Source: Pseudomonas sp. GGS8
GTDB taxonomy: Bacteria; Pseudomonadota; Gammaproteobacteria; Pseudomonadales; Pseudomonadaceae
NCBI RefSeq assembly: GCF_024168645.1
Contig: NZ_JALJWF010000001.1
Span: 2,409,001-2,473,000 of the forward strand
Direction of reading: 5' to 3'
Length of the DNA stretch: 64,000 bases
The notes beneath the pieces were generated by a model. That model searched no databases and was not told the origin of the DNA. It saw nothing but the letters and a program-made list of their open reading frames with translations. Position numbers and translations under genes: made by a program. Every line of letters begins with the position of its first letter. The stretch's first letter is position 1. Positions 8,546-19,400 of this stretch are shown here, in pieces.

Positions 8546-9646
8546 ATGTCCAACAGCTTCCTGAACCCGGTAACCACCCAGACCTGGGCCAATGGTCGAC
8601 ACATTGTCCGTTGTGTCAAAGTCATCCAGGAAACCTGGGATGTGCGCACCTTCTGCTTTATGGCCGACCAGCCGATCCTGTTCTTCTTCAAGCCCGGGCA
8701 ATTCGTCACCCTGGAGCTGGAAATCGACGGCGTGCCGATCATGCGCTCCTACACCATTTCCAGTTCGCCGTCGGTGCCGTACAGCTTTTCGGTGACCATC
8801 AAGCGCGTGCCGGGGGGCAAGGTGTCCAACTGGCTGCACGACACCCTGCATGAAGGCCAGGAACTGGCGGTGCACGGGCCGGTCGGGCTGTTCAACGCCA
8901 TGGACTTCCCCGCTCCGAAAGTACTCTACCTGAGCGGCGGCGTCGGCATCACGCCGTGCATGTCCATGGCGCGCTGGTTCTATGACACCAACGGCAATGT
9001 CGACATGGTGTTTATCCACAGCGCCCGTTCGCCCAAAGACATCATTTACCACCGCGAGCTGGAGCACATGGCATCGCGGATCGATAACTTCAGCCTGCAC
9101 CTGATCTGCGAGAAGCATGGTCTGGGCGAGCCGTGGGCCGGTTATCGCGGTTACCTGAATCACAAGATGCTCGAACTGATGGCGCCGGACTTCCTTGAGC
9201 GTGAAGTCTTCTGCTGCGGCCCGACCCCGTACATGAACGCGGTCAAGCGCATGCTCGAGGCGGCGGGTTTCGACATGAAGCGTTATCACGAAGAGTCCTT
9301 CGGCGCGACGCCGCCGGAAGCTCGTGCCGACGCGGTGGAGCAAGCCGAGCAAGCAGCGGACGCGCCGGAAATCGACGCGGCGGATCTGCACCAGGTGGAA
9401 TTCACCGCCTCTGGCAAGAGCATCCGCGTGGCTCCGGGCGAAACCGTCCACGCCGCTGCCGCCAAACTTGGCCTGATGATCCCCAAGGCCTGCGGGATGG
9501 GCATCTGCGGGACGTGCAAGGTGATGAAGCTGGGCGGCGAAGTGGAGATGGACCACAACGGCGGGATCACCGAGGAGGATGAAGCCGAAGGGTTCATTCT
9601 GTCGTGCTGCAGCGTGCCGAAGGGGGATGTGCGGATCGAGTTTTAA
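8546..9646 (+). CDS. gbcB: Glycine betaine monooxygenase, ferredoxin-reductase subunit
   Basis: GbcB passes electrons from NAD(P)H to the GbcA Rieske centre. The 366-residue protein has an N-terminal FAD-binding reductase domain with the RSYTISS motif, a central NAD-binding domain (YLSGGVGITP, later FCCGPTPYM), and a C-terminal plant-type [2Fe-2S] ferredoxin domain with the CGMGICGTC cluster and a later CC pair. A linker rich in Ala and Glu (about residues 255-285) joins the reductase and ferredoxin parts. The ATG has GGAG six bases upstream. It is divergent from gbcA and ends at a strong terminator. Confidence 0.95.
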   Translation: MSNSFLNPVTTQTWANGRHIVRCVKVIQETWDVRTFCFMADQPILFFFKPGQFVTLELEIDGVPIMRSYTISSSPSVPYSFSVTIKRVPGGKVSNWLHDTLHEGQELAVHGPVGLFNAMDFPAPKVLYLSGGVGITPCMSMARWFYDTNGNVDMVFIHSARSPKDIIYHRELEHMASRIDNFSLHLICEKHGLGEPWAGYRGYLNHKMLELMAPDFLEREVFCCGPTPYMNAVKRMLEAAGFDMKRYHEESFGATPPEARADAVEQAEQAADAPEIDAADLHQVEFTASGKSIRVAPGETVHAAAAKLGLMIPKACGMGICGTCKVMKLGGEVEMDHNGGITEEDEAEGFILSCCSVPKGDVRIEF

Positions 9647-9653
9647 AATCCAT

Positions 9654-9690
9654 CAAATGAGTGACCTGAGCCAGGTCACTCATTTGTTTA
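9654..9690 (+). terminator. Rho-independent terminator after gbcB
   Basis: A perfect 15-base-pair stem, CAAATGAGTGACCTG with its complement, closes a three-base loop and is followed by TTTAG. It begins eight bases after the gbcB stop. The symmetrical stem could also stop transcription arriving from the minus strand. Confidence 0.85.
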
Positions 9691-9739
9691 GTAAAACATT
9701 CATTAGTGTTATGCAGAGGCTGAGTCGATAGGGTTGGTA

Positions 9740-10144
9740 TTATGCTGGTATGTTGGGTTTGACGAATATGCCCAGCAGGGTTAGTTCTTTAAGGTCGTAA
9801 CTAATACTAAATTTTTTGCGCAGTACGGTGAAACTCTCACTGAAGCTGGTGCTAATAGCTTCGGGATTGGCGAACGATAGCATCTGTTCATAACTGACAG
9901 GGTCTTTTGATTTGTCGGGAGCGTTCCAGAAGTCACCATCATTGTTGTCTGACCCGTCAAGACCTAACGTCCAGATGGAGTATTTACCGCCCTCCAATTT
10001 AAAGTACTTGTATCTGACCGAGGTAGCTACACTGCTGCCTTCGTCTACGACAATGTCGCCTGATTTAATTGCTAGAAACTCTTTGGTTGAGGGGATATTT
10101 GATAAACGTTGATCATCATCAAACTTTTGGTCTTGATTTTTCAT
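9740..10144 (-). CDS. AT-rich hypothetical protein (134 residues)
   Basis: I do not recognise this protein. It is acidic and polar, starts MKNQDQKFDDDQRL, and has no signal peptide or membrane segment. Its middle (residues 50-85) is rich in Tyr, Trp, Gly and Asp (KYSIWTLGLDGSDNNDGDFW), which suggests a small beta-rich fold. An AAGGA ribosome site stands eight bases before the ATG, supporting it as a real gene. The base composition of the gene and its flanks (about 9690-10400) is clearly richer in A and T than the neighbours, which suggests recent acquisition. It lies alone between the gbcB terminator and an SDR gene. Confidence 0.65.
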   Translation of the reverse strand: MKNQDQKFDDDQRLSNIPSTKEFLAIKSGDIVVDEGSSVATSVRYKYFKLEGGKYSIWTLGLDGSDNNDGDFWNAPDKSKDPVSYEQMLSFANPEAISTSFSESFTVLRKKFSISYDLKELTLLGIFVKPNIPA

Positions 10145-10339
10145 TTTATTATCCTTTGGTTATAGGGCGCCGATGATGCAAACACTCATGGGGAATATCT
10201 GCCCACTGAGTAAGCGTGAATTTAACGGACGCGCATTAACTCGACTAGCTGTCAGGTTTTACAGTAGACAAGTCTGCAGAAGTGTGGTTGTTGGGGCTGG
10301 AAGTTGTGAACTTCTGACAGGAAAATTTTTAAGCGAAGC

Positions 10340-10385
10340 GGCGCAAAAAGTCCAACCGATTGATCGACAATATTGCGCCTTTTTT
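10340..10385. terminator. Candidate terminator between the SDR and the AT-rich gene
   Basis: GGCGCAA pairs with TTGCGCC across a 26-base loop and is followed by six Ts on the plus strand. On the minus strand the stem is the first strong structure after the SDR stop. The large loop lowers confidence. Confidence 0.4.
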
Positions 10386-10402
10386 AAATTGACGTTGAAA
10401 AC

Positions 10403-11227
10403 TCAATCCACGAACAGATCGAGCATCAACGTAGTTTCGCTGTCCGGTTCATAGCGATAGTGGGAAAACTCGGTCGTTCCGTGTTCGCGCAAGATCTCTT
10501 CATCAATCAGCAACCGCCCGGTAATGCTGCGGCCGCTGCTGTCCAGGATGACGTGCGCCGCATCCGCCATGATCGCTGGCGTGCGCGCATGCTTGAACGA
10601 CTCCCGAGAGCCCAGCTGAAACTCGATGGCGGCCGTGGCAATCATGGTCTGCGGCCACAGGGAGTTGACGCTGATGCCGTAGGCGACGAATTCCTCGCTC
10701 ATGCCCAGGGTGAGCATGCTCATGCCGTATTTGGTGATCGTGTAGGGGCTGTACTGGGCGAACCATTTGGTGGCCAGGTTCAGCGGTGGTGACAGGTTGA
10801 GGATGTGCCCGCCGTTTTTTTTCAGATAGGGCAGGGCGGCCTGACTGCACAGCAGCACGGCGCGAGTGTTGATCTGGTGCATCAAGTCGAAGCGCTTGAG
10901 TTCGATGTGCTGCACCCCGGTCAGTTTGATCGCCCCGGCATTGTTGATCAGCGCGTCGATGCCGCCGAAATGCTCGCTGGCGTCGATCATGGCCTGCTGC
11001 ACGATGGTTTCATCGCGCACATCCACTTCCAGGGCTAGCGCCTTGCCGCCCGCGGCTTCGACTTCCGCCGCCACGCTGAAAATAGTGCCGGGCAGTTTGG
11101 GGTGAGGGGCGGCGCTTTTCGCGGCAATCACGATGTTGGCCCCATCCTTTGCTGCCCGCAGCGCGATTTCGCGGCCGATCCCGCGACTGGCGCCGGTGAT
11201 GAACAGGGTTTTGCCTTGTAGTGACAT
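10403..11227 (-). CDS. Short-chain dehydrogenase/reductase, HSDL2-like
   Basis: A 274-residue classical SDR. It has the NAD(P)-binding TGASRGIG motif near the N-terminus, NNAG in the middle, and a Tyr-x3-Lys catalytic pair in PYTITKYG. A basic residue after the first glycine motif and the overall length suggest NADP use and a relationship to hydroxysteroid-dehydrogenase-like protein 2, but the substrate cannot be told. I start at MSLQGKTLF because GGGAG lies seven bases upstream. A longer frame runs back through a repeat hairpin and would add an artefactual N-terminus. It may be co-transcribed after ltaE, although the 19-base-pair hairpin lies between them. Confidence 0.85.
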   Translation of the reverse strand: MSLQGKTLFITGASRGIGREIALRAAKDGANIVIAAKSAAPHPKLPGTIFSVAAEVEAAGGKALALEVDVRDETIVQQAMIDASEHFGGIDALINNAGAIKLTGVQHIELKRFDLMHQINTRAVLLCSQAALPYLKKNGGHILNLSPPLNLATKWFAQYSPYTITKYGMSMLTLGMSEEFVAYGISVNSLWPQTMIATAAIEFQLGSRESFKHARTPAIMADAAHVILDSSGRSITGRLLIDEEILREHGTTEFSHYRYEPDSETTLMLDLFVD

Positions 11228-11300
11228 GCGGACGCTCCCGATGGGTGTGATCCGAGCGGATCGAAAGGGCTCGCAGTCAATGTAGACCAACTCGTGTAGA

Positions 11301-11341
11301 GCTGTGATCGTTCCCACGCTCTGCGTGGGAACGATCACAGC
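11301..11341. repeat. Perfect 19-bp-stem hairpin (GATCGTTCCCACGC type)
   Basis: GCTGTGATCGTTCCCACGC and its exact complement flank a three-base TCT loop. There is no T tract, so it is more likely a dispersed palindromic element than a normal terminator. It lies just after the ltaE stop and upstream of the SDR gene. Reading through it gives the spurious peptide start MIVPT on both strands. Confidence 0.7.
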
Positions 11342-11351
11342 GGGTAAGGCG

Positions 11352-12392
11352 TCAGGCCGTCATCACTTCCCGGATATCTGCCGCCAGTTCCCGCACGCGT
11401 TCTTCTTCGGTGTCCCACGAGCACATGAACCGCGCGCCGCCGTTGCCGATGAAGGTGTAGAAGCGCCAGCTCTTGGCGGTCAGCGCGGCGATGGCCGGTT
11501 CCGACAGTTGCAGGAACACGCCGTTGGCCTGCACCGGGAACATCAGCTCTACGCCAGGAATGTCGCTCACTAGTTCCGCCAGCAACTGCGCGCAGTGGTT
11601 GGCGTGGCGGGCGTATTTGAGCCAAGCGTCGTTTTCCAGAATCCCGACCCAAGGGGCCGAGAGGAAGCGCATCTTCGACGCCAGTTGCCCTGCCTGTTTG
11701 CAGCGGTAGTCGAAGTCTTCGGCCAGTTTGTGGTTGAAGAACAGAATCGCTTCGCCCACCGCCATGCCGTTTTTCGTACCGCCAAAGCACAGCACGTCGA
11801 CGCCGGCCTTCCAGGTCAGGTCGGCTGGCGAGCAACCCAGGTATGCGCAGGCGTTGGAGAAACGGGCACCGTCCATGTGCAGGTTCAGGCCCAGTTCTTT
11901 ACAGGTGACGCTGATGGCGCGGATTTCTTCCGGGGTGTACACGCTGCCGACTTCAGTGGCCTGGGTCAGGGTCACGACGCGCGGTTTCGGGTAGTGGATG
12001 TCCTGGCGCTTGAGGGCGATTTCGCGGATCGATTCCGGGGTCAGCTTGCCGTTTTCGGTGCGGGCGATGAGCAGCTTGGAACCGTTGGAGAAAAACTCCG
12101 GCGCGCCGCATTCGTCGGTTTCGACGTGGGCGGTTTCCGAGCAGATCACGCTGTGGTAACTCTGGCACAGCGACGACAGGGCCAACGAGTTGGCTGCGGT
12201 GCCGTTGAAAGCGAAGAACACTTCGCAGTCGGTTTCGAACAGCTTACGGAATTGATCGGACGCACGTGCGGTCCACTCATCGTCGCCGTAAGCGCGTTGG
12301 TGGCCGTGGTTGGCCTGTTCCATGGCAGCCCAGGCTTCAGGGCAGATACCGGAGTAGTTGTCGCTGGCGAATTGTTGGCTCTTGTCGGTCAT
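11352..12392 (-). CDS. ltaE: Low-specificity L-threonine aldolase
   Basis: This PLP enzyme splits L-threonine or allo-threonine into glycine and acetaldehyde, feeding the glycine and C1 genes around it. The 346-residue protein has the fold-type I signatures of the family: FAFNGTAANSLAL near residue 60, the LHMDGARFSNA motif with the cofactor-binding Asp, and the PLP lysine in CFGGTKNG. Length is normal for the family. The start (MTDKSQQFASDNYSG) has CGGAAG about eight bases upstream. It is divergent from a TraX-like gene, with starts about 130 bases apart. Confidence 0.9.
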   Translation of the reverse strand: MTDKSQQFASDNYSGICPEAWAAMEQANHGHQRAYGDDEWTARASDQFRKLFETDCEVFFAFNGTAANSLALSSLCQSYHSVICSETAHVETDECGAPEFFSNGSKLLIARTENGKLTPESIREIALKRQDIHYPKPRVVTLTQATEVGSVYTPEEIRAISVTCKELGLNLHMDGARFSNACAYLGCSPADLTWKAGVDVLCFGGTKNGMAVGEAILFFNHKLAEDFDYRCKQAGQLASKMRFLSAPWVGILENDAWLKYARHANHCAQLLAELVSDIPGVELMFPVQANGVFLQLSEPAIAALTAKSWRFYTFIGNGGARFMCSWDTEEERVRELAADIREVMTA

Positions 12393-12519
12393 GGCCGGCT
12401 TCCGTGATCGAGGCGCTTGTGGCGCTTCGTTGGTCAATGATGATGTGCACTTTACCGAAGATCGTCCGGGGAGCACACGGGATGAGTCTGTCAGAAAAAT
12501 ACAAATGCCTTGGGCAATT

Positions 12520-13236
12520 ATGCACATGACGCCGAGGGACGGTGCGCTGGATCTGCTCAAGTGGCTGGCGCTGCTGAGCATGGTGCTCGATCACCTGCGA
12601 TATATCGGTTATTCATTCGATCTGCTGTATGTGCCGGGCAGATTGGCATTTCCATGGTTCTGTCTGGCGATGGCGGCGAACTTGTCGCGTGTCCGTGAAG
12701 TGGCGACCGGCGGCCAGTGGCGCTACCTCGGTTGGTTATTGCTGTTTAGTGCCCTGAGCGAAATTCCCTACCGGATGTACATCCCCGATCCCGACCCCTT
12801 GAACGTGTTGCCCACGCTGGCCTTGGGGTTGTTGGTGGCGCGCGGCTGGCAGCACAGGACGCTGCAATCGCGACTGTTGGCGGCGGTTGCCTTGTTGCTG
12901 GCGGCACTGTTCCCGGAGCGCCTGATGTTCGGTTTCTTCGGCGTGCTGTTGCCGCTGGCGATGTTGCTGGTGATCCAGCGGCCCTGGTATTTCAGTCTGC
13001 TGCCGGGGTTGGTGTGTCTGGCGGCTAATCAATGGCAAGTGCTGTATTGCGCTGCCTGGTTCGGCAGTGGTGCGGCGATCCTCGGTATTGTCGCTTGTCT
13101 GATTGCGCCATTGTTGGGGCTGTTCTTGTTGCGACACGCCCAAGGCATCCGGCCACCGCCAATGCGTCGTTGGGCCTACGCCCTCTATCCCGCGCATTTC
13201 CTCGCGCTTCTGGCCTTGCGCCAACTCATCGCTTGA
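12520..13236 (+). CDS. TraX-family integral membrane protein
   Basis: About 238 residues, nearly all in hydrophobic helices (roughly seven to eight), with the family opening DGALDLLKWLALLSMVLDH and a short acidic/aromatic loop at SEIPYRMYIPDPD. TraX of F-like plasmids N-acetylates pilin, and chromosomal homologues are common acyltransferase-like proteins without a known substrate. No conjugation genes are present, so a role in pilin modification is doubtful. The start is uncertain: ATG codons at 12505, 12520 and 12526 are all in frame and none has a strong ribosome site. I chose 12520. The gene ends just before a REPIN. Confidence 0.8.
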   Translation: MHMTPRDGALDLLKWLALLSMVLDHLRYIGYSFDLLYVPGRLAFPWFCLAMAANLSRVREVATGGQWRYLGWLLLFSALSEIPYRMYIPDPDPLNVLPTLALGLLVARGWQHRTLQSRLLAAVALLLAALFPERLMFGFFGVLLPLAMLLVIQRPWYFSLLPGLVCLAANQWQVLYCAAWFGSGAAILGIVACLIAPLLGLFLLRHAQGIRPPPMRRWAYALYPAHFLALLALRQLIA

Positions 13237-13270
13237 CCCCCTGACCTTCTACAGGGGCGCGCAAAACCTT

Positions 13271-13360
13271 TGTGGGAGCGGGCTTGCCCGCGATGGCGGC
13301 ATCACCTCCAGCATTGATGTCAGCTGACCCACCGCTGTCGCGGGCAAGCCCGCTCCCACA
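13271..13360. repeat. REPIN, family C (GGGAGCGGGCTTGCCCGCGA type)
   Basis: TGTGGGAGCGGGCTTGCCCGCGA and TCGCGGGCAAGCCCGCTCCCACA flank a spacer of about 44 bases. It lies between the traX-like gene and glyA. Confidence 0.9.
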
Positions 13361-13551
13361 GGGGATCCTTTCTGATTTGAAGAGTGTGTCCGGTCAGGCT
13401 TTTCGGTCCATGTCGTAAACGCACCTTTGCGTGGCGTCCATAGGCATTTGACCTGTCTGCGCCGGTCATACCATCGCATCCAAAGGGCACTGCCGTAACG
13501 CCAGTGCCTTACCGAGACGAATGGCGCATAGATGCCGCTGGGAGAGACGCG
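13361..13551 (+). other. glyA leader and promoter region
   Basis: This 191-base stretch holds no gene. TTGACC at 13448 could be a -35 element, although no convincing -10 stands at ideal spacing. A hairpin, GGCACTG (13486) with CAGTGCC (13502), lies in the probable leader. I see no glycine-riboswitch core. GGAGAG at 13541 is the glyA ribosome site. Confidence 0.4.
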
Positions 13552-14805
<1,254 letters not shown>

Positions 14806-14828
14806 GTGCGGTTTTGGAGTAAATGACT

Positions 14829-16079
14829 ATGCAACGCTACTCGGGCTTCGGCCTCTTCAAACACTCTCTCAGCCACCACGAAAACTGGCAGCGGATGTGG
14901 CGCACGCCGACCCCGAAAAAGGTCTACGACGTGGTCATCGTCGGCGGTGGCGGGCATGGTCTGGCGACCGCCTACTACCTGGCCAAGGAACACGGCATCA
15001 CCAACGTGGCCGTGGTTGAAAAAGGCTGGCTGGGCGGCGGTAACACCGCGCGCAACACCACCATCGTGCGTTCCAACTACCTGTGGGACGAGTCGGCGCA
15101 CCTGTACGAACACGCGATGAAATTGTGGGAAGGCCTGTCCCAGGACCTGAACTACAACGTGATGTTCTCCCAGCGTGGCGTCTACAACCTGTGCCACACC
15201 CTGCAGGACATTCGTGATTCCGAGCGTCGGGTCAGCGCCAACCGCCTCAACGGCGTGGACGGCGAACTGCTCGATGCCAAGCAAGTGGCGGACGAGATCC
15301 CGTACCTCGACTGCTCCAAGAACACCCGCTACCCGGTGATGGGCGCTACCGTCCAGCGTCGCGGTGGCGTGGCCCGTCACGATGCCGTGGCGTGGGGCTT
15401 TGCCCGTGCTGCCGACGCCTTGGGCGTGGACCTGATCCAGCAGACCGAAGTGATCGGTTTCCGCAAGGAAAACGGTGTGTGCATCGGTGTTGAAACCAAC
15501 AAGGGCTTCATCGGTGCCAAGCGCGTCGGTGTGGTGACTGCCGGTAACTCCGGGCACATGGCCAAACTCGCCGGTTTCCGTCTGCCGATCGAATCGCACC
15601 CGCTGCAAGCGCTGGTGTCCGAGCCGATCAAGCCGATTATCGACAGCGTGATCATGTCCAACGCCGTACACGGTTACATCAGCCAGTCCGACAAGGGCGA
15701 CCTGGTGATCGGCGCCGGTATCGACGGCTACAACGGCTACGGCCAGCGTGGTTCGTACCCGGTGATCGAGCACACCATCCAGGCCATCGTCGAGATGTTC
15801 CCGGTGCTGTCGCGCGTACGCATGAACCGTCAGTGGGGCGGCATCGTCGACACCACGCCGGATGCCTGCCCGATCATCTCGAAGACTCCGGTACCGAACA
15901 TGTTCTTCAACTGCGGTTGGGGCACCGGTGGCTTCAAGGCAACACCTGGCTCGGGCAACGTGTTTGCCGCCAGCCTGGCCAAGGGTGAAATGCACCCATT
16001 GGCTGCACCTTTCTCCATCGACCGCTTCCACAGCGGTGCGTTGATCGACGAACACGGCGCTGCAGCAGTCGCCCACTAA
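14829..16079 (+). CDS. soxB: Sarcosine oxidase subunit beta
   Basis: This is the catalytic subunit of the heterotetrameric sarcosine oxidase, which demethylates sarcosine to glycine with the methyl group captured as 5,10-methylene-THF or formaldehyde. The 416-residue flavoprotein has the dinucleotide motif [14 protein letters not shown] near residue 35 and the subunit-beta signature [15 protein letters not shown]. In this family FMN is covalently attached to a His of this subunit. I chose the second of two nearby ATGs (14829) because GGAG then sits nine bases upstream. It is followed after 14 bases by soxD. Confidence 0.95.
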   Translation: MQRYSGFGLFKHSLSHHENWQRMWRTPTPKKVYDVVIVGGGGHGLATAYYLAKEHGITNVAVVEKGWLGGGNTARNTTIVRSNYLWDESAHLYEHAMKLWEGLSQDLNYNVMFSQRGVYNLCHTLQDIRDSERRVSANRLNGVDGELLDAKQVADEIPYLDCSKNTRYPVMGATVQRRGGVARHDAVAWGFARAADALGVDLIQQTEVIGFRKENGVCIGVETNKGFIGAKRVGVVTAGNSGHMAKLAGFRLPIESHPLQALVSEPIKPIIDSVIMSNAVHGYISQSDKGDLVIGAGIDGYNGYGQRGSYPVIEHTIQAIVEMFPVLSRVRMNRQWGGIVDTTPDACPIISKTPVPNMFFNCGWGTGGFKATPGSGNVFAASLAKGEMHPLAAPFSIDRFHSGALIDEHGAAAVAH

Positions 16080-16093
16080 CAGGAGAAATCCCT

Positions 16094-16423
16094 ATGTTGC
16101 ATATCTTCTGTCCTCACTGTGGCGAACTGCGCTCCGAAGAGGAATTCCATGCATCCGGCCAGGCGCACATCCCGCGTCCACTGGATCCGAACAGCTGCAC
16201 CGACGAGGAGTGGGGCGACTACATGTTCTTCCGCGATAACCCTCGCGGTCTGCACCACGAACTGTGGGATCACGTCGCCGGTTGCCGTCAGTACTTCAAC
16301 GTGACCCGGGACACCGTGACCTACGAGATTCTCGAAACCTACAAGATCGGCACCAAGCCGCAGTTCACCGACAAGACCGACAGCCCGAAAGCGGCCGCCA
16401 CGGCTCTGGGAGAGAAGGTATGA
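16094..16423 (+). CDS. soxD: Sarcosine oxidase subunit delta
   Basis: The 109-residue small subunit of heterotetrameric sarcosine oxidase. Its N-terminus, IFCPHCGELRSEEEF, carries a CPHCG zinc knuckle, and further Cys/His residues follow in HVAGCRQYF, consistent with the structural zinc known for SoxD. It overlaps the soxA start as ATGA, indicating translational coupling. AGGAG precedes its ATG. Confidence 0.95.
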   Translation: MLHIFCPHCGELRSEEEFHASGQAHIPRPLDPNSCTDEEWGDYMFFRDNPRGLHHELWDHVAGCRQYFNVTRDTVTYEILETYKIGTKPQFTDKTDSPKAAATALGEKV

Positions 16424-19400
16424 GCCAGATCAATCGCCTGTCCAACGGCGGACGCATCGACCGCAACAAAGTGCTGAGCTTCACCTTCAACGGCCAGGTC
16501 TACAAAGGCTTTGAAGGCGACTCCCTGGCCGCCGCCTTGCTGGCCAACGGTGTCGACATCATCGGTCGCAGCTTCAAGTACTCCCGTCCGCGCGGCATCT
16601 TCGCCGCCGGTGCCGAAGAGCCGAACGCCGTGTTGCAGATCGGTGCGACTGAAGCCACGCAGATCCCCAACGTACGCGCCACGCAACAAGCGCTGTATCA
16701 AGGCCTGGTCGCCACCAGCACCAACGGCTGGCCAAGCGTGAACAACGACATGATGGGGATTCTCGGCAAGGTCGGCGGCAAGCTGATGCCGCCGGGCTTC
16801 TACTACAAAACCTTCATGTACCCGCAATCGTTCTGGATGACTTACGAGAAGTACATTCGTAAGGCCGCCGGCCTTGGCCGTTCGCCGACCGAGAACGATC
16901 CGGACACCTACGACTACATGAACCAGCACTGCGACGTGCTGATCGTCGGCGCTGGCCCTGCGGGTCTGGCGGCTGCACTGGCGGCTGCCCGCAGCGGTGC
17001 CCGTGTGATCCTGGCCGATGAGCAGGAAGAGTTCGGCGGCAGCCTGCTCGATTCCCGCGAAAGCCTCGACGGCAAACCGGCTACCGAGTGGGTCGCCAGC
17101 GTCATCGCCGAGCTGAAAAACACCCCTGACGTGCTGCTGTTGCCGCGCGCCACGGTCAACGGGTACCACGACCATAATTTCCTGACCATTCACGAGCGCC
17201 TCACCGATCACCTCGGCGACCGCGCTCCGATCGGCCAGGTGCGTCAGCGCATCCACCGGGTTCGCGCCAAGCGTGTGGTGCTGGCGACCGGCGCTCACGA
17301 GCGTCCACTGGTTTACGGCAACAACGACGTGCCGGGCAACATGCTCGCCGGCGCTGTGTCGACTTATGTTCGTCGCTACGGCGTGGCACCGGGCAAGAAA
17401 CTGGTGCTGTCGACCAACAACGACCACGCCTACCGCGTTGCCCTGGACTGGCTCGACGCCAGCCTGCAAGTGGTGGCCATCGCCGACGCCCGCAGCAACC
17501 CTCGCGGTGCGCTGGTGGAAGAAGCGCGCGCCAAAGGCATTCGCATCCTGACCGGCAGCGCCGTGATCGAGGCCCGTGGCAGCAAGCACGTGACCGCTGC
17601 TCGCGTTGCAGCGATTGATGTAAAAGCACACACCGTGACCAGCCCGGGCGAATGGCTCGATTGCGACCTGGTCGCCAGTTCCGGCGGCTACAGCCCGGTG
17701 GTTCACCTGGCTTCGCACTTGGGCGGCAAGCCGATCTGGCGTGAAGACATCCTCGGTTTCGTACCGGGCGAAGCACCGCAGAAACGCGTGTGCGTCGGTG
17801 GCATCAATGGCGTCTACAGCCTCGGCGATTCGTTGGCCGATGGTTTTGAAGGCGGTGCTCGCGCTGCCAGCGAAGCCGGTTTCGGCAAGGTCGAGGGCGT
17901 ACTGCCCAAAGCCCTGAGCCGACTGGAAGAGCCAACGCTGGCGTTGTTCCAGGTGCCTCACGAAAAAGCCACTGCCCGTGCGCCGAAGCAATTCGTCGAC
18001 CTGCAGAACGACGTCACCGCGGCCGCCATCGAACTGGCGACCCGCGAAGGCTTCGAATCGGTCGAGCACGTCAAACGCTACACCGCACTGGGCTTCGGCA
18101 CCGATCAGGGCAAGCTCGGCAACGTCAACGGCCTGGCCATTGCCGCCCGTTCGCTGAACGTGACCATCCCGCAGATGGGCACCACCATGTTCCGTCCGAA
18201 CTACACCCCGGTGACTTTCGGCGCCGTGGCCGGTCGTCACTGTGGGCACATCTTCGAGCCGGTTCGCTTCACCGCGCTGCATCACTGGCACGTGAAGAAT
18301 GGCGCCGAGTTCGAAGACGTCGGTCAGTGGAAACGTCCTTGGTACTTCCCGAAAAACGGTGAAGACCTGCATGCCGCGGTCAAACGCGAATGCAAAGCCG
18401 TGCGCGACAGCGTCGGCCTGCTGGACGCTTCGACCCTGGGCAAGATCGACATCCAGGGCCCGGATTCGCGTGAGTTCCTCAACCGCATCTACACCAACGC
18501 CTGGACCAAGCTCGACGTGGGCAAGGCCCGTTACGGCCTGATGTGCAAAGAAGACGGCATGGTGTTCGACGACGGCGTGACGGCATGCCTGGCCGACAAC
18601 CATTTCGTGATGACCACCACCACCGGTGGCGCTGCACGCGTGCTGCAATGGCTGGAAATCTACCACCAGACCGAATGGCCAGAGCTGAAGGTGTACTTCA
18701 CTTCCGTGACGGATCATTGGGCAACCATGACCCTGTCCGGGCCGAACAGCCGCAAGCTGCTCAGCGAAGTCACCGACGCCGATCTGAGCAACGAAGCCTT
18801 CCCGTTCATGACCTGGAAAGAAGCGCTGGTCGGTGGCGTGCCGGCACGGATATTCCGGATTTCGTTTACCGGTGAGCTGTCGTACGAAGTCAACGTGCAG
18901 GCCGACTACGCCATGGGCGTGCTCGAGAAAATCGTCGAGGCCGGCAAGAAGTACAACTTGACCCCGTATGGCACTGAAACCATGCACGTACTGCGGGCCG
19001 AGAAGGGCTTCATCATCGTCGGTCAGGACACTGACAGCTCGATGACCCCGGACGACCTGAACATGGGCTGGTGTGTCGGTCGCACCAAACCGTTCTCGTG
19101 GATCGGCTGGCGTGGCATGAACCGCGAAGACTGTGTGCGTGATCAGCGCAAACAGCTGGTTGGCCTGAAGCCGATCGATCCGACCAAATGGCTGCCGGAA
19201 GGTGCGCAACTGGTGTTCAACACCAAGCAAGCCATCCCGATGACCATGGTTGGCCACGTGACTTCCAGTTACCTGCACAACTCCCTGGGCTATTCGTTTG
19301 CCATGGGCGTGGTGAAAGGCGGCTTGAAGCGCATGGGTGAGCGGGTGTTCGCACCGCTGGCCGACGGCAGCGTGATCGAGGCGGAAATCGTTTCTTCGGT

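Noticed and set aside
10173..10454. 93-residue plus-strand frame in the AT-rich region
   Set aside because: No ribosome site or recognisable fold, and it overlaps the SDR 3' end and a terminator-like hairpin.
13361..13551. Possible glycine riboswitch before glyA
   Set aside because: The leader is too short and lacks the conserved aptamer core; only a small hairpin is seen.
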